A stretch of DNA of 64,000 nucleotides from Devosia sp. (GCA_017794705.1 CP051235.1:1985010-2049009); one strand, 5' to 3'. Counted from the stretch's first letter, positions 53,220 to 63,839 are shown. The notes: a model not told the origin generated them from the sequence alone. A program made the numbers and translations.

Positions 53220-53854
53220 GCGCCGGCTCCCATGTCTAGCGTCTGCGTGCGTTTCGACTTGAGCGGAATCTGCCGGTGGGTTGCGGCAATCACCAGTCCC
53301 CCTGCAGCAAGCTGGGTATCAATCAGACCGGCCACCCAGTTATCGCCCTGGGCATCGAGGGCCGATGAAGGTTCGTCCAGCAACCAGACCGGGCGCGGGG
53401 CGACAAGAAGACGGCAAAGCGCCAGCCGGTGGGTCTGGCCAGCCGACAGGTTGCGGGCGGCGTAGGCGCCGAGCCCCTCGAGCCCCGCCGAGTTCAGGGC
53501 CCGTTCCACCCGGCCGGGGTCACCGCCGAACATTCGGGCCCAGAAGTTCAGGTTTTCAGAAAGCGTGAGGTCCGGCTTGATGGCGTGCCGGTGGCCGGAG
53601 AAATGGATGAGGGTCTGCGGCTCTTCGATCACCTGCCCTCCGGCCGACCATGCAACATTTCCCGTTGTGTGAATAAGGCCGGCCAGCGCCAGCAGTAGAG
53701 AGGACTTTCCGGTGCCATTGGCGCCGGTGAGCAGAACTGCCCCACTCGCCGAACAGGCCAGATCGAGCCCGACAAAGACCAGCCGTTCGCCGCGCGTGCA
53801 CTCAAGTGCCGACACTTTGAGCTCGATTTGCGGGAAATTTGCCGGCTGGGTCAT
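53216..53854 (-). CDS. ccmA: Haem ABC exporter ATP-binding protein CcmA
   Basis: A 212-residue ABC ATPase. Walker A is TGANGTGKSSLL, signature LSAGQTHRLALCRLL, Walker B WLLDEPSSALD. With CcmB and CcmC it drives release of holo-CcmE in cytochrome c maturation. It is first in ccmABCDG; ccmE, ccmF and ccmH are not in the window. It is divergent from acnA across 174 bp, as I recall from other Hyphomicrobiales. Confidence 0.95.
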   Translation of the reverse strand: MTQPANFPQIELKVSALECTRGERLVFVGLDLACSASGAVLLTGANGTGKSSLLLALAGLIHTTGNVAWSAGGQVIEEPQTLIHFSGHRHAIKPDLTLSENLNFWARMFGGDPGRVERALNSAGLEGLGAYAARNLSAGQTHRLALCRLLVAPRPVWLLDEPSSALDAQGDNWVAGLIDTQLAAGGLVIAATHRQIPLKSKRTQTLDMGAGA

Positions 53855-53885
53855 GAATTAGGTGATATTCAAGCGGTGGGGCCAC

Positions 53886-53914
53886 TGGCAAGCCTGAAAT
53901 GATTGCACTATAAG
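53886..53914 (+). promoter_or_regulatory. acnA promoter
   Basis: TGGCAA and TATAAG are separated by 17 nt, leaving a leader of about 110 nt before the acnA GTG. The match to a housekeeping promoter is good. Confidence 0.6.
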
Positions 53915-54028
53915 GCGCGTGAATTCGGCCCGAGCGGCCCTTTTCATCGCCTGCTCCGGTCCGGGGCTGCCACATTGGCGCGCCAGAGCCGGGGTGAACC
54001 GTGACACCCAATAGATAGGCGGCGCGAC

Positions 54029-56785
54029 GTGACCGACAGTTCTCCCAACAGCTTCAATGCCAAACAGACGCTTACCGTAGGCGGCAAGGACTATGTGATC
54101 TATTCGCTGGTCGAGGCCGAAAAGAACGGTCTGCCGGGCATTTCCAAATTGCCCAATTCGCTCAAGGTGGTGCTTGAAAACCTGTTGCGGTTCGAAGACG
54201 GACGTACGGTCAAAAAAGAAGACATCGAGGCGTTCGTCACCTGGCTGACCAAAAAGACCTCCGATCATGAAATCGCCTATCGCCCGGCCCGCGTGCTGAT
54301 GCAGGACTTCACCGGCGTTCCTGCGGTGGTGGACCTGGCTGCGATGCGCGACGCTACCGCCAAGCTCGGCGCCGATCCGCAAAAGATCAATCCGCTGGTG
54401 CCGGTCGACCTGGTCATCGACCACTCGGTGATGGTCGACAGTTTCGGCACGCCGCTGTCGTTCAACCAGAACGTCGAATTCGAATATCAGCGCAATGGCG
54501 AGCGCTACGAGTTCCTGCGCTGGGGCCAGTCGGCGTTCGACAATTTCCGGGTGGTACCGCCGGGCACCGGCATCTGCCATCAGGTCAATCTCGAATATCT
54601 GGCGCAGACCGTGTGGACCAAGGAAGAGGGTGGCGAGACCATCGCCTATCCGGACACGCTGGTCGGCACTGATTCGCACACCACCATGGTCAATGGCCTG
54701 GCCGTTCTGGGCTGGGGCGTCGGCGGCATCGAGGCAGAAGCGGCCATGCTTGGCCAGCCGGTGACGATGCTGATCCCCGAGGTTGTCGGCTTCAAGCTGA
54801 CCGGCAAGATCAACGAAGGGATCACGGCAACCGACCTGGTGCTGACCGTAACCCAGATGCTGCGTGCGCACGGGGTGGTGGGCAAGTTCGTCGAATTCTA
54901 CGGACCGGGACTGGATGCGCTGTCGCTGGAAGACGAGGCGACCATCGCCAACATGGCGCCGGAATATGGCGCGACCTGCGGCTTTTTCCCGGTTGACGAG
55001 GATACGCTTGATTACCTGTCCACCTCCGGCCGCGATCCGGAGCGGGTGGCGCTGGTCGAAGCCTATGCAAAGGCGCAGGGCATGTATCGAGATTCCAATG
55101 CACCGGACCCGGTGTTTACCTCAACGCTGGAACTCGACCTGTCGACGGTGGTGCCGTCGCTGGCCGGACCGAAGCGTCCGCAGGACCGGGTGATGCTGGC
55201 CGAGGCCGATGTCAAGTTCGCCGAGGCGATGCATGACCTCGCCGGCGGCCGCAAGGATCGTACCTCGCTGCCGACACCGGATGGCGAAAGCCGTTATGTT
55301 GACGAAGGTGCCTCGGGGGCCGACGACATTCCCGAAGAAGCACGTTTCGAGGTGCATGGCTATGATCACGGGCTGGCCGACGGCGATGTGGTGATCGCCG
55401 CGATCACCTCTTGCACCAACACGTCGAACCCCAACGTGCTGATTGCCGCCGGGCTGGTGGCGCGCAAGGCGCACGCGCTGGGCCTGAAGACCAAACCCTG
55501 GGTGAAAACTTCGCTGGCCCCCGGCTCGCAGGTGGTGACCGAATATCTCGACGCTGCCGGGCTGACCGATGATCTCGACGCGCTCGGGTTCAACCTTGTC
55601 GGTTATGGCTGCACGACCTGCATCGGCAATTCCGGTCCGCTGCCGATCGAGATTTCCAAGACCATCAATGACAATGATCTGGTCGCCTGTTCGGTGCTTT
55701 CGGGTAACCGTAACTTTGAGGGCCGGGTCAATCCTGACGTGCGCGCCAACTATCTGGCTTCACCGCCGCTGGTGGTCGCCTATGCGCTGGCCGGATCGAT
55801 GAAGGTCAATGTCGCCAAGGACCCGCTGGGCGAGGACAAGGACGGCAACCCGGTCTATCTCAAAGACATCTGGCCGACCAATGCCGAGGTCGCCGATCTG
55901 GTGCGCCAGCACATCACGCCTGAAATGTTCAAGTCGCGTTATTCCGACGTGTTCAAGGGTGACAAGCTCTGGCAGGAAATCGAGGTGACCGGCGGGGAAA
56001 CCTACAACTGGAATTCGACCTCAACCTATGTGCAGAACCCGCCCTATTTCGAAGGGCTGACCATGGAGCCCAAGCCGGTCGAGGACGTGAAGGGTGCGCG
56101 CATCCTGTCGCTGTTCCTTGATTCGATCACCACCGACCACATTTCCCCGGCCGGCTCGTTCAAGATCAATACGCCGGCGGGCAAGTATCTCAGCGAACGC
56201 CAGGTGGCGCCGAAGGATTTCAATTCCTACGGGGCGCGGCGCGGCAACCATGAAGTCATGATGCGCGGCACATTCGCCAATATCCGCATCCGCAACCAGA
56301 TGGTGCCGGGCACCGAAGGCGGTTTCTCCAAGGGGCCGGACGGCGAGACCAAGGCCATGTATGACGCGGCCATGGAATATCAGGAAAAGGGTACGCCGCT
56401 GGTCGTGTTTGCTGGCAAGGAATATGGAACCGGCTCGTCGCGTGACTGGGCCGCCAAGGGCACCCGCCTGCTCGGCGTCCGCGCCGTGGTGGCCGAAAGC
56501 TTCGAGCGCATCCACCGCTCCAACCTGATCGGCATGGGCGTCCTGCCCCTGCAGTTCACCGGTTCGGACAGCTGGAAGAGCCTGGGGCTGACCGGCGACG
56601 AAGTGATCGATATCGAGGGCATCGGAGACATCACCCCGCGCGCCAACGTCAAGGTCAAGATCACATTCGCTGACGGTACGGAAAAGGTCGCGGACACCCT
56701 CTGCCGGATCGATACGGAGAACGAGCTGGATTACTACCGCCACGGGGGCATCCTGCACTACGTACTGCGCAATCTGGTCGCCTGA
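54029..56785 (+). CDS. acnA: Aconitate hydratase AcnA
   Basis: A 918-residue TCA-cycle aconitase of the AcnA/IRP1 type. The [4Fe-4S] ligands lie in [14 protein letters not shown] (near residue 460) and [15 protein letters not shown] (near 527 and 530). Substrate-site elements [22 protein letters not shown] and [11 protein letters not shown] are intact. The start is GTG at 54029. A strong terminator follows 27 nt past the stop, so it is monocistronic. Confidence 0.97.
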   Translation: MTDSSPNSFNAKQTLTVGGKDYVIYSLVEAEKNGLPGISKLPNSLKVVLENLLRFEDGRTVKKEDIEAFVTWLTKKTSDHEIAYRPARVLMQDFTGVPAVVDLAAMRDATAKLGADPQKINPLVPVDLVIDHSVMVDSFGTPLSFNQNVEFEYQRNGERYEFLRWGQSAFDNFRVVPPGTGICHQVNLEYLAQTVWTKEEGGETIAYPDTLVGTDSHTTMVNGLAVLGWGVGGIEAEAAMLGQPVTMLIPEVVGFKLTGKINEGITATDLVLTVTQMLRAHGVVGKFVEFYGPGLDALSLEDEATIANMAPEYGATCGFFPVDEDTLDYLSTSGRDPERVALVEAYAKAQGMYRDSNAPDPVFTSTLELDLSTVVPSLAGPKRPQDRVMLAEADVKFAEAMHDLAGGRKDRTSLPTPDGESRYVDEGASGADDIPEEARFEVHGYDHGLADGDVVIAAITSCTNTSNPNVLIAAGLVARKAHALGLKTKPWVKTSLAPGSQVVTEYLDAAGLTDDLDALGFNLVGYGCTTCIGNSGPLPIEISKTINDNDLVACSVLSGNRNFEGRVNPDVRANYLASPPLVVAYALAGSMKVNVAKDPLGEDKDGNPVYLKDIWPTNAEVADLVRQHITPEMFKSRYSDVFKGDKLWQEIEVTGGETYNWNSTSTYVQNPPYFEGLTMEPKPVEDVKGARILSLFLDSITTDHISPAGSFKINTPAGKYLSERQVAPKDFNSYGARRGNHEVMMRGTFANIRIRNQMVPGTEGGFSKGPDGETKAMYDAAMEYQEKGTPLVVFAGKEYGTGSSRDWAAKGTRLLGVRAVVAESFERIHRSNLIGMGVLPLQFTGSDSWKSLGLTGDEVIDIEGIGDITPRANVKVKITFADGTEKVADTLCRIDTENELDYYRHGGILHYVLRNLVA

Positions 56786-56811
56786 GACCGCGCGTCATCG
56801 TGAACTGAAAT

Positions 56812-56843
56812 GGCCCGGGTTCTGCAAGGCACCCGGGCCTTTT
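56812..56843 (+). terminator. Terminator of acnA
   Basis: GGCCCGGGT (56812-56820) pairs with ACCCGGGCC (56831-56839) around a 10-nt loop, followed by TTTT. It ends 8 nt before the convergent methyltransferase stop. Confidence 0.85.
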
Positions 56844-56851
56844 GCTGCCGG

Positions 56852-57481
56852 TCAGCCCGGCTTCCGCGCCACCATAAATACGGCTTTCGACTTGTCGTCG
56901 CCAGGCTGCCAGTCGGTTTCGACCCCGAAACCGGCATCGAGCAGGCTCTGGCGCAATTCGGTGCGGCTCATGAAATTGAGTTGCGGCAACAGGCCGATGG
57001 CCTTGCCCAGCGGGGCGATGGGTTTGAGGAAGCCGACATTGTCGCTGAGACAGGCCGTCGAGGAAATGAAAACGCCGCCGGGTTTGAGCAGGTCAAACAC
57101 GCGTGCGATCACCGCCTGACGGTCCTTGAGCAGGTGCAGGATGCTCATGCCCATGACCACGTCATAGGTTTGGTCAGCCACATCAAGCGTGGTGATGTCG
57201 GCTCGTTCGAAGCTGACGTTTGAAACGCCCGCGTCCGCGGCCTTTTTGGTGCAAATCTCGATCATGCGGGCGGAGAAGTCGATGGCATGGATGTGGTTGA
57301 CGAACGGGGCGTGCAGCACGGCTGTCGAACCCGTGCCGCAGCCGAATTCCAGCACCTGGCTTTGCGGGGAGAAATGGCTGCGGGTGACTTCCAGCTTGTG
57401 CTGGTATGCGTCCTCGTCGGCGATGGGCTGGGCGGCGTACTTGTCCGCCAGCCTGTCCCAGAATCTGCTCATTTCAGCCAT
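56852..57481 (-). CDS. Class I SAM-dependent methyltransferase
   Basis: A 209-residue methyltransferase. The SAM motif VLEFGCGTGSTAVLHAP is near residue 45, followed by IHAIDFSARMIEI and SFERADITTLD. The core VVMGMSILHLLKD and GGVFISSTACL completes the fold. The substrate is unknown; small-molecule or quinone methylation is possible. AAGGGG precedes ATG 57481; the longer frame is rejected. Confidence 0.88.
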   Translation of the reverse strand: MAEMSRFWDRLADKYAAQPIADEDAYQHKLEVTRSHFSPQSQVLEFGCGTGSTAVLHAPFVNHIHAIDFSARMIEICTKKAADAGVSNVSFERADITTLDVADQTYDVVMGMSILHLLKDRQAVIARVFDLLKPGGVFISSTACLSDNVGFLKPIAPLGKAIGLLPQLNFMSRTELRQSLLDAGFGVETDWQPGDDKSKAVFMVARKPG

Positions 57482-57635
57482 GTGTGCCCCTTTACCCGAT
57501 TGGAAAATGAATATGGGAGAGCTTCGCGCGTCCCGCAACCCGGCTTCCTCCACGCGGCTCACGTCAAGGTGACAGGCCCCCCGTTAAGCCTCACTGCGAA
57601 TTGACTCGCCCGGATGGGCAGTCGCGGCTATTAAA

Positions 57636-58370
57636 ATGCCCATGAAATTGCATTCCCTAATCTTACTGGCGGCTCTGGGATTGGCTCCATTTCATGCGGC
57701 TTCGGCGCAGGAAATGCAGGGCGATACACGGGTTGTGGTTGAACTCTTCACCTCGCAGGGCTGTTCCTCCTGCCCGCCGGCCGACGCCATCTTGTCGGAA
57801 CTGGCGGAGCGCGACGATGTGCTGGCGTTGGCCTATCACGTCGATTACTGGGACTATATCGGCTGGCCCGACACGTTCGCCGATGCGGCCCATTCCGATT
57901 ATCAGCGCGAATATGCGCGTGCTTTTGACGAAGGCAGCATCTACACGCCGCAAATGATCTTCAACGGCACCGAAGGTGTGGTGGGGTCGCGACGCGGCGA
58001 GGTCAACGGTGCGTTGGCTTCAGCCAGCCTGCCGCTCAGCTTCGATATGAACTGCGATGATGAACTGATGCACGCCCGCATTGCGGCCAACCCGGCCTAC
58101 GGGGAGGCGGTGGTGTGGCTGGTGACCTATCAGAGCCGGGCGAGTGTGGACATCGAGCGCGGTGAAAACCGGGGACGGACGCTTGAATATACGCAGATCG
58201 TCACCGACCGCAGGGCGGTGGGGGTCTGGGACCCGACAGAGGGCCTTGTGCTCAAGCTGCCGGTCAAGGACGTCATGCGTGACGACAGCGACGGCATGGC
58301 GCTGGTGCTGCAGCAGGAAGAAGACGGTCTGCCGGGCCGGGTGCTGGCGGCCGCTGCCGTCGACTTCTAG
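57636..58370 (+). CDS. DUF1223 family secreted thioredoxin-like protein
   Basis: A 244-residue exported protein. The signal peptide ends ASAQE. The DUF1223 core VVELFTSQGCSSCPPADAIL has a CxxC motif in a thioredoxin-like context, followed by ALAYHVDYWDYIGWPD and YTPQMIFNGTEGVVGS. A second ATG two codons downstream is possible. The family is widespread in Alphaproteobacteria; its substrate is not known. Confidence 0.9.
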   Translation: MPMKLHSLILLAALGLAPFHAASAQEMQGDTRVVVELFTSQGCSSCPPADAILSELAERDDVLALAYHVDYWDYIGWPDTFADAAHSDYQREYARAFDEGSIYTPQMIFNGTEGVVGSRRGEVNGALASASLPLSFDMNCDDELMHARIAANPAYGEAVVWLVTYQSRASVDIERGENRGRTLEYTQIVTDRRAVGVWDPTEGLVLKLPVKDVMRDDSDGMALVLQQEEDGLPGRVLAAAAVDF

Positions 58371-58399
58371 CGGTTCCATTTTCCAGACCCACAAATGAA

Positions 58400-58426
58400 A
58401 ACCCCCGGCTTCTGGGACCGGGGGTT
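58400..58426. terminator. Hairpin after the DUF1223 gene
   Basis: AACCCCCGG and CCGGGGGTT form a 9-bp stem with a 9-nt loop, 29 nt after the stop. There is no T-run on the plus strand, while the minus side is T-rich. The rest of the 308-bp gap to 58678 holds nothing I can name; a 90-codon frame in it is not convincing. Confidence 0.5.
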
Positions 58427-58678
58427 ATCGGGACTTTGGAGATTAGGGGTGGCCGGCTCTTCGGGCGTCATGGTTTGGGGGCAAATTCCACCCTGGAGCC
58501 GGCCGCTGGAGGCAATGGTAGATTTATTGACGGGTAATCGGGCCGAACGAGGGGGACAATGTGACAAAATCGGGGAATTTTGCGGACCCCGATGCCCCAT
58601 TTTAGCGCCGCGCCCCTTGCCAGAACCGCATTTCGCCGCAATCATGGCCTGGTTGGCAGGCAAGTAAAGGTTGGTTCT

Positions 58679-59080
58679 TTGGCGGAACAGGCAAAGCTGG
58701 CTACAGCAAACCCGGGCCTTTCGCTGGTCCATTCCACCCCGCAGCCACAAAACACATCCGGCGGTCCCCGCCGAACCGCTCCGGAAATCGTCACCTTCAA
58801 CCGGTCCGAACTCACCACCTTGCTGGATGTCTATGGCCGCAAGGTCGCCTCGGGCGACTGGCGCGACTATGCGATGGATTTCCTGAAAGACAGGGCGCTG
58901 TTCTCGATCTACCAGCGCAATTCGGAGCGGCCAATGTTTGTGGTCGAGAAAAATCCCAAACTGCGAAACAAGCAGGGCCAGTTCATGGTCACCAACCAGC
59001 AGGGGCGGGTGCTCAAGCGCGGCCAGGAGCTGGCGCAGGTGCTCCGGGTGCTCGACGCGCAGATCGCCGTGGTGAAGTAG
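58679..59080 (+). CDS. DUF2794 family protein
   Basis: A 133-residue protein. The conserved part EIVTFNRSELTTLLDVYGRKVASGDWRDYAMDFL (key words), FSIYQRNSERPMFVVEKNPKL and GQFMVTNQQGRVLKRG identifies DUF2794, an alphaproteobacterial family of unknown function. The start is placed at TTG 58679, 8 nt behind AAAGG, because no ATG gives a sensible N-terminus. The GNAT gene starts 10 nt downstream. Confidence 0.85.
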   Translation: MAEQAKLATANPGLSLVHSTPQPQNTSGGPRRTAPEIVTFNRSELTTLLDVYGRKVASGDWRDYAMDFLKDRALFSIYQRNSERPMFVVEKNPKLRNKQGQFMVTNQQGRVLKRGQELAQVLRVLDAQIAVVK

Positions 59081-59090
59081 GTCACGCCCC

Positions 59091-59573
59091 ATGACCGTCA
59101 AAGTTCGGGTGGCGCTGGCTGCTGATGCGGAAGCGCTCAGTGAAGTGCGCCGCGCCTCGATCAGTGAGCTTTGCGTTGCCGACCATCTCAATGACGAACA
59201 ACGCATTGCCGACTGGCTGAGCAACAATTCACCGGAACGGCTGCGGTCCATCATCATGGACCCGGACAAACGGGCCTACGTGGCGCTGGTCGCGGATGAG
59301 GTTGCGGGGTTCGGCGCCCTGTCGATTTCCGAGGGAATGGTGCTGTTCAACCATGTCGCACCGGCGCACCGGTTTGCGGGCGTGAGTTCCGCACTCCTTG
59401 ACCGCATGGAATCAGATTTGGCCGAGGCGGGTCATTTTGAAGTCAAGCTCACCAGCACGGTGACGGCGCAGCAGTTCTACCTTGCCCGTGGCTACGCCTA
59501 TGCCGGGGAAGGGAGCCAGGACTGGGGCTATCCGATGGTCAAACCCCTCGGCCTTCGCAAGCACCCGGCATGA
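59091..59573 (+). CDS. GNAT family N-acetyltransferase
   Basis: A 160-residue acetyltransferase with the GNAT layout: VRVALAADAEALSEVRRASI at the start, VALVADEVAGFGALSI in beta strand 4, and the acetyl-CoA-binding AHRFAGVSSALLDRME (in place of Q/RxxGxG/A). AQQFYLARGYAYAG closes the fold. The acceptor is unknown. It lies in one unit with DUF2794 and is followed at once by a terminator. Confidence 0.88.
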   Translation: MTVKVRVALAADAEALSEVRRASISELCVADHLNDEQRIADWLSNNSPERLRSIIMDPDKRAYVALVADEVAGFGALSISEGMVLFNHVAPAHRFAGVSSALLDRMESDLAEAGHFEVKLTSTVTAQQFYLARGYAYAGEGSQDWGYPMVKPLGLRKHPA

Positions 59574-59575
59574 AA

Positions 59576-59603
59576 AAACCCGCGGACCGAAGTCCGCGGG
59601 TTT
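59576..59603. terminator. Bidirectional terminator between GNAT and Bax-inhibitor-like genes
   Basis: AAACCCGCGGAC and GTCCGCGGGTTT form a perfect 12-bp stem with a CGAA tetraloop. The plus side continues TTTGG and the minus side TTTTTTC, so it can serve both convergent genes. Confidence 0.88.
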
Positions 59604-59678
59604 GGCAATTCACTGCTCTCAATTAGTGGTGGCGTTCTCTTACCGAAAAACCGCTACGCACTATTTCTGAGAACGATT

Positions 59679-60404
59679 CTATTCCCGGTTCCCGAACAGA
59701 TGCAGCAGCATCATGAACAGGTTGATGAAGTCGAGGTAGAGGCTCAGCGCGCCCATGATGGCGCCCTTGGCCAGCACTTCGGCACCGAAGGCATCCGAAT
59801 AGCTTTCCTTGATCTTCTGGGTGTCATAGGCGGTGAGGCCGACGAAGACCAGCACACCGATCACCGAGATGGCGAAGTCGAGCATGGACGAGCCAAGGAA
59901 GATGTTCACCACCGAGGCGATGATGATGCCGATCAGGCCCATAAAAAGGAAGTTGCCCCAGCCGGTCAGGTCACGCTTGGTGGTGTAGCCGTAGAGGCTC
60001 ATCGCACCGAAGGTGGCGGCGGTGATGAAGAACACCTTGGCGATCGAGGCGCCGGTGTAGACGAGGAAGATCGACGAGAGCGAGAGCCCCATGACGGCGG
60101 CAAAGGCCCAGAAGATCAACTGCGCACTCGAGGCGCTCAATTTATTGATGCCGAAGCTCAGCACCAGCACGAAAGCCAGCGGCGACAGCATGATCACCCA
60201 GGCCAACGGGCTACCGTAGAGCAGCTGGGCGTTTTCCGGGCTCGAAACGGCCCACTGGCTGGTGAAGAAGGCAACAAGGCCGGTGATTACCAGTCCAGCG
60301 CCCATATAGTTGTAGACCTTGAGCATGTAGCTGCGCAGGCCTTCGTCGATGACCGCGGCGGAGCCTGTCCGCATGTCAACGGTCTGACGGTCATATTCTG
60401 CCAT
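59679..60404 (-). CDS. Bax inhibitor-1/YccA family membrane protein
   Basis: A 241-residue protein with seven membrane helices. Family features are LRSYMLKVYNYMGAGLVITGLVAFF-type start, FWAFAAVMGLSLSSIFLVYTG, FGAMSLYGYTTKRDLTGWGNFLFMGLIG (key words) and the C-terminal GLTAYDTQKIKESY. GGAAGGA stands before ATG 60404; the longer frame is rejected. Bacterial members modulate FtsH or act as pH-sensitive calcium leaks. Confidence 0.92.
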   Translation of the reverse strand: MAEYDRQTVDMRTGSAAVIDEGLRSYMLKVYNYMGAGLVITGLVAFFTSQWAVSSPENAQLLYGSPLAWVIMLSPLAFVLVLSFGINKLSASSAQLIFWAFAAVMGLSLSSIFLVYTGASIAKVFFITAATFGAMSLYGYTTKRDLTGWGNFLFMGLIGIIIASVVNIFLGSSMLDFAISVIGVLVFVGLTAYDTQKIKESYSDAFGAEVLAKGAIMGALSLYLDFINLFMMLLHLFGNRE

Positions 60405-60657
60405 GGTCAAATCCTTCCGATCCATTGCGCTGCGGCCAGAGTGGCCACAGGTTTCGGAGGCAATATGGCGATGAGACACAGTGAATACAAGGGGTTCGCG
60501 GAATTGTGCATGGCCTCAACACGCGGTTTTCGCCACCGATTTGTCTTTGAGGCCAATCGCTTGCTTGAAAAGCCGTGCAGTTCGGGTTCCAAATGGGAGG
60601 TGACCGTGATTCGTTTTGCGGATGGCGGCCACCGCAACCAGCCAGCGAGGCTCCAAG

Positions 60658-61251
60658 ATGCCGCGCCTGTTCACCGGACTGGAAATACCGGGCGAAATCG
60701 CCCTGGCCCTGTCGCTGAAACGCGGCGGTATGCCGGGCTCCCGCTGGATCGATCCCGAAAACTATCACATTACCCTGAACTTCATCGGCGATGTCGAGAC
60801 GCGCACAGCGCGCGAAATTGCCGACAGTCTGGGGGATGTGCGCGGGCATGAACCGATCCCGATCTGCCTTGAACATCTTGATGCGTTCGGGGGCGACAAG
60901 CCGCGTTCAATCTTTGCGCGGGTGCAACCCAACGAAGAATTGAACGAATTGAAAGGCGCGCTCGATGCGGCCATCTGGCGGGCCGGGGTGCAGCCGGAAA
61001 AGCGCAAATATGTGCCGCACGTCACTCTGGCGCGGCTGCGCGGCGCTTCATCCTTGATGGTGGCGGACTATCTTGAAGGCAATGCCAACGTCGCGCCGCT
61101 GCGCTTTTTGGCCAAACGGTTCGTGCTGTTTTCCTCCAAGCCGTCGATGGGCGGTGGCCCCTATGCGCTCGAGCAGGTCTACGAACTCGACGATTATGCC
61201 GAAGACGAGGAAGATCTGGTGGATGACCTGGCCGAATGGGGCTGGCGTTAA
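60658..61251 (+). CDS. thpR: RNA 2',3'-cyclic phosphodiesterase ThpR
   Basis: A 197-residue 2H phosphoesterase. Both catalytic HxTx motifs are present: NYHITLNFIG near residue 40 and YVPHVTLARLRG near residue 120. The start MPRLFTGLEIP is standard, with GAGG upstream; the longer frame from 60616 is rejected. The acidic tail EDEEDLVDDLAEWGWR is unusual but short. The gene stands alone, divergent from the Bax-inhibitor-like gene. Confidence 0.92.
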   Translation: MPRLFTGLEIPGEIALALSLKRGGMPGSRWIDPENYHITLNFIGDVETRTAREIADSLGDVRGHEPIPICLEHLDAFGGDKPRSIFARVQPNEELNELKGALDAAIWRAGVQPEKRKYVPHVTLARLRGASSLMVADYLEGNANVAPLRFLAKRFVLFSSKPSMGGGPYALEQVYELDDYAEDEEDLVDDLAEWGWR

Positions 61252-61449
61252 CGCTTCGTTTAGCATGCGCTGCCAATGACTTGAGCGTGGTTCAAAAGCG
61301 ATCGCGAAAGGCGGTTCCGCGCCAAATTGCCGACAAATTTCCAACTAGTGTCGCCTTTGGCTCAAATGCGGGTGGGTCTTTGCGCCTTGGTAACCATAAT
61401 TTGGCAAGATGGGCGCATGAATATGCCTGTCAGAGAGGAAAGTTGGCCA

Positions 61450-61974
61450 ATGCAAATGTTCACGCGCGCTATGGGGTCGATTGTCGTGGCCGCAGTGCTG
61501 GTGCTGGGCGCCGGTGTCGCCGGGGCCAATGCCCAGCAGGTCGAAAACCTGGGCACCGAACGGTTCTGGACGCCATGGAAGGGCACCGATGCCACCGGGG
61601 TGATCTGCTACATTTCCAGCCAGCCGCAAACCGCCCTTCCGTCCAACGTCAATCGCGACCCCATTCATTTCCTTGTCATTCACCGCAAGGGTCTGGGCAC
61701 GACCAATGAAGTGCAGACGCTTGTCGGCTATCCGCTCGAGACCGGATCGACCCCCAATGTCAGCATCGACGGGCGCGGCTTTGACATGGTGGTGGACGGG
61801 TCTGCCGCCTGGCTGGCCAGTGGCAGCGATGAACCAACCTTTGTCGAGGCGATGAAGGCGGGCACCGAAATGGTGGTGCGCGGGCGCTCGCAGCGGGGGA
61901 CGGACACGACCGACACCTATTCGCTTCTGGGCGTGACCGCCGCCCTCGCCAAGATCGATGAGGCTTGCCAGTAG
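61450..61974 (+). CDS. IalB-like (invasion-associated locus B) secreted protein, copy 1
   Basis: A 174-residue exported protein. The signal peptide (about residues 1-27, ending AGANA) is followed by the IalB pattern FWTPWKGTDATGVICYISSQP. Later FDMVVDGSAAWLAS and EMVVRGRSQRGTDTTDTYSL complete the domain. The ATG at 61450 is 8 nt from AGGAAA. Earlier ATGs at 61417 and 61423 are possible. It is followed after 52 nt by a second family member. Confidence 0.83.
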   Translation: MQMFTRAMGSIVVAAVLVLGAGVAGANAQQVENLGTERFWTPWKGTDATGVICYISSQPQTALPSNVNRDPIHFLVIHRKGLGTTNEVQTLVGYPLETGSTPNVSIDGRGFDMVVDGSAAWLASGSDEPTFVEAMKAGTEMVVRGRSQRGTDTTDTYSLLGVTAALAKIDEACQ

Positions 61975-62026
61975 GGCCAGGTCTTTGGCAAACTCGCATA
62001 CGAAGAGCCACGGGAAACCTGATCTG

Positions 62027-62536
62027 ATGCGCATGAAGTCCGGCCTGTTTTTGGGAACGGTTGCCTTGTCGCTGGCGCTTGCCGGACCGGCAATCGCGCA
62101 ATCGGTGCAGGTTCTGGGCGACTACCGCGACTGGTCGGCCTACACCGCCTCGGAGAGTTCGGGGCGCTTGTGCTTTGCCATGTCGCAGCCGACCAGCACC
62201 GAACCCGTGCCCGACGGGTTTGAAGAAGCCTACATGTACCTGTCGACGCGGGTCGCCGACGGGGTGCGCAATGAATTCAACCTGATCGCCGGCTATGAAT
62301 TTGCGCCGGACAGTGTTGCCCAGCTTGAAGTGGGCGGACAGGTCTATGACCTGTTCACCCAGGCCGACGGTGCCTGGCTGCAGGATGCCACGCTGGGCGA
62401 AAACCTTGCCGGCAGCATGCGGGCAGGAACCGTGCTTACGGTTTCAGGCACTTCGGCACGGGGCATCCGCGTGGTGCAGACCTTTTCGCTTTCCGGCGTC
62501 ACCGCCGCTTCGCGGGCCGTCGACCAGGCCTGCTGA
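62027..62536 (+). CDS. IalB-like secreted protein, copy 2
   Basis: A 169-residue protein. The signal peptide ends PAIAQ. The IalB-type core is YRDWSAYTASESSGRLCFAMSQP, then EFNLIAGYEFAPDS, VYDLFTQADGAWL and VSGTSARGIRVVQTFSLSGVTAA. It shares its architecture with the preceding gene but is only moderately similar in sequence. These periplasmic proteins are common in Hyphomicrobiales and their role outside pathogens is unknown. Confidence 0.85.
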   Translation: MRMKSGLFLGTVALSLALAGPAIAQSVQVLGDYRDWSAYTASESSGRLCFAMSQPTSTEPVPDGFEEAYMYLSTRVADGVRNEFNLIAGYEFAPDSVAQLEVGGQVYDLFTQADGAWLQDATLGENLAGSMRAGTVLTVSGTSARGIRVVQTFSLSGVTAASRAVDQAC

Positions 62537-62603
62537 CGCCGCCGGAGACCTGTCGCAAAGCGCATTGGCACTTATATTGTGCCTGTGATAGGACCACGCC
62601 TTC

Positions 62604-63836
62604 TTGACCATTGGAACCGCCCTGGACTTGCACGCCATGACGCATGCGCTTGACATCAGCCACAGACCGGCGCCGCAACCGGCCCGGCAGGATTTGATCG
62701 GGCTCGACCGCGAGGAGATCGCGGCAAAGCTCATCGATCTGGGTCTGGAGGCGCGCGACGTGCGCATGCGTTCCAAACAATTGTGGAACTGGCTTTACGT
62801 CAACGGCGCTTCCGATTTCGAGCGGATGAGCAATGTCTCAAAGCCGGCGCGCGCCCTGTTCGCCGAACATTTCGCGCTCAGCCGTCCGGAGATCGTCACA
62901 GAACAGGTCTCGATCGACGGCACCCGCAAGTGGCTGTTCCGCTTCACCGATCCCGAACATCCGAACATGCCGCCGGTGGACGTTGAAACCGTCTACATTC
63001 CGGAAGCGGATCGCGGCACCCTGTGCATTTCCTCGCAGGTCGGGTGCACGCTGACCTGCACCTTCTGCCACACCGGCACCCAGAAACTGGTGCGCAATCT
63101 CAGCGCCGGGGAAATCCTGTCGCAGATCCTGATGGCGCGCGAGCGACTGGGGGATTTCCCGGGCGGTTCACGCCCTACCGACGGGCTGGTGCCGGCGGGC
63201 GGCACGCGGGCGATCACCAATGTGGTGCTGATGGGCATGGGCGAGCCGCTCTACAATTATGAGAACGTCAAAAAGGCGATGCTGATTGCCTCGGATGGTG
63301 ACGGCATTTCGCTTTCGAAACGCCGCATCACCCTGTCGACTTCAGGCGTCGTGCCCTTCATCGAGCCGACCGGCCGCGAGATGGGGGTGTCGCTGGCCAT
63401 CTCCCTGCATGCCGTGAATGACGAATTGCGCAACGAACTGGTGCCGATCAACAAGAAGTGGCCGCTCAAGGAACTGCTCGAGGCCTGCCGGACCTATCCG
63501 GGCCTCAACAATGCCCGCCGCATCACCTTTGAATATGTGATGCTCAAGGGCATCAATGACAGCGATGCGGATGCCCGCGAACTGGTGCGCTTGCTTGCCA
63601 AGATCCCGGCCAAGATCAACCTGATCCCGTTCAATCCCTGGCCGGGCAGTCCCCACGAATGCTCGGACTGGGCGCGCATCGAACAGTTCGCCGACATCGT
63701 CAACCGGGCCGGCTATGCCTCGCCGGTGCGCACACCGCGTGGCCGCGACATTTTCGCGGCCTGCGGCCAATTGAAGTCGGAAAGCGAACGGCTGAGCCGC
63801 AAAGAGCGCGACGCCCTGGAAGCAGCGGCGGGCTAG
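62604..63836 (+). CDS. rlmN: Dual-specificity RNA methyltransferase RlmN
   Basis: A 410-residue radical-SAM enzyme that makes m2A2503 in 23S rRNA and m2A37 in tRNAs. The cluster motif is [13 protein letters not shown] near residue 153, with the [12 protein letters not shown] and [17 protein letters not shown] segments and the catalytic cysteine in FAACGQL. The start is taken as TTG 62604, with AGGA 10 nt upstream; the ATG at 62637 is equally possible. Confidence 0.95.
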   Translation: MTIGTALDLHAMTHALDISHRPAPQPARQDLIGLDREEIAAKLIDLGLEARDVRMRSKQLWNWLYVNGASDFERMSNVSKPARALFAEHFALSRPEIVTEQVSIDGTRKWLFRFTDPEHPNMPPVDVETVYIPEADRGTLCISSQVGCTLTCTFCHTGTQKLVRNLSAGEILSQILMARERLGDFPGGSRPTDGLVPAGGTRAITNVVLMGMGEPLYNYENVKKAMLIASDGDGISLSKRRITLSTSGVVPFIEPTGREMGVSLAISLHAVNDELRNELVPINKKWPLKELLEACRTYPGLNNARRITFEYVMLKGINDSDADARELVRLLAKIPAKINLIPFNPWPGSPHECSDWARIEQFADIVNRAGYASPVRTPRGRDIFAACGQLKSESERLSRKERDALEAAAG

Positions 63837-63839
63837 CGG

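Noticed and set aside
58395..58667. 90-codon frame between DUF1223 and DUF2794
   Set aside because: It begins inside the post-DUF1223 hairpin, has no ribosome site and no recognisable sequence.
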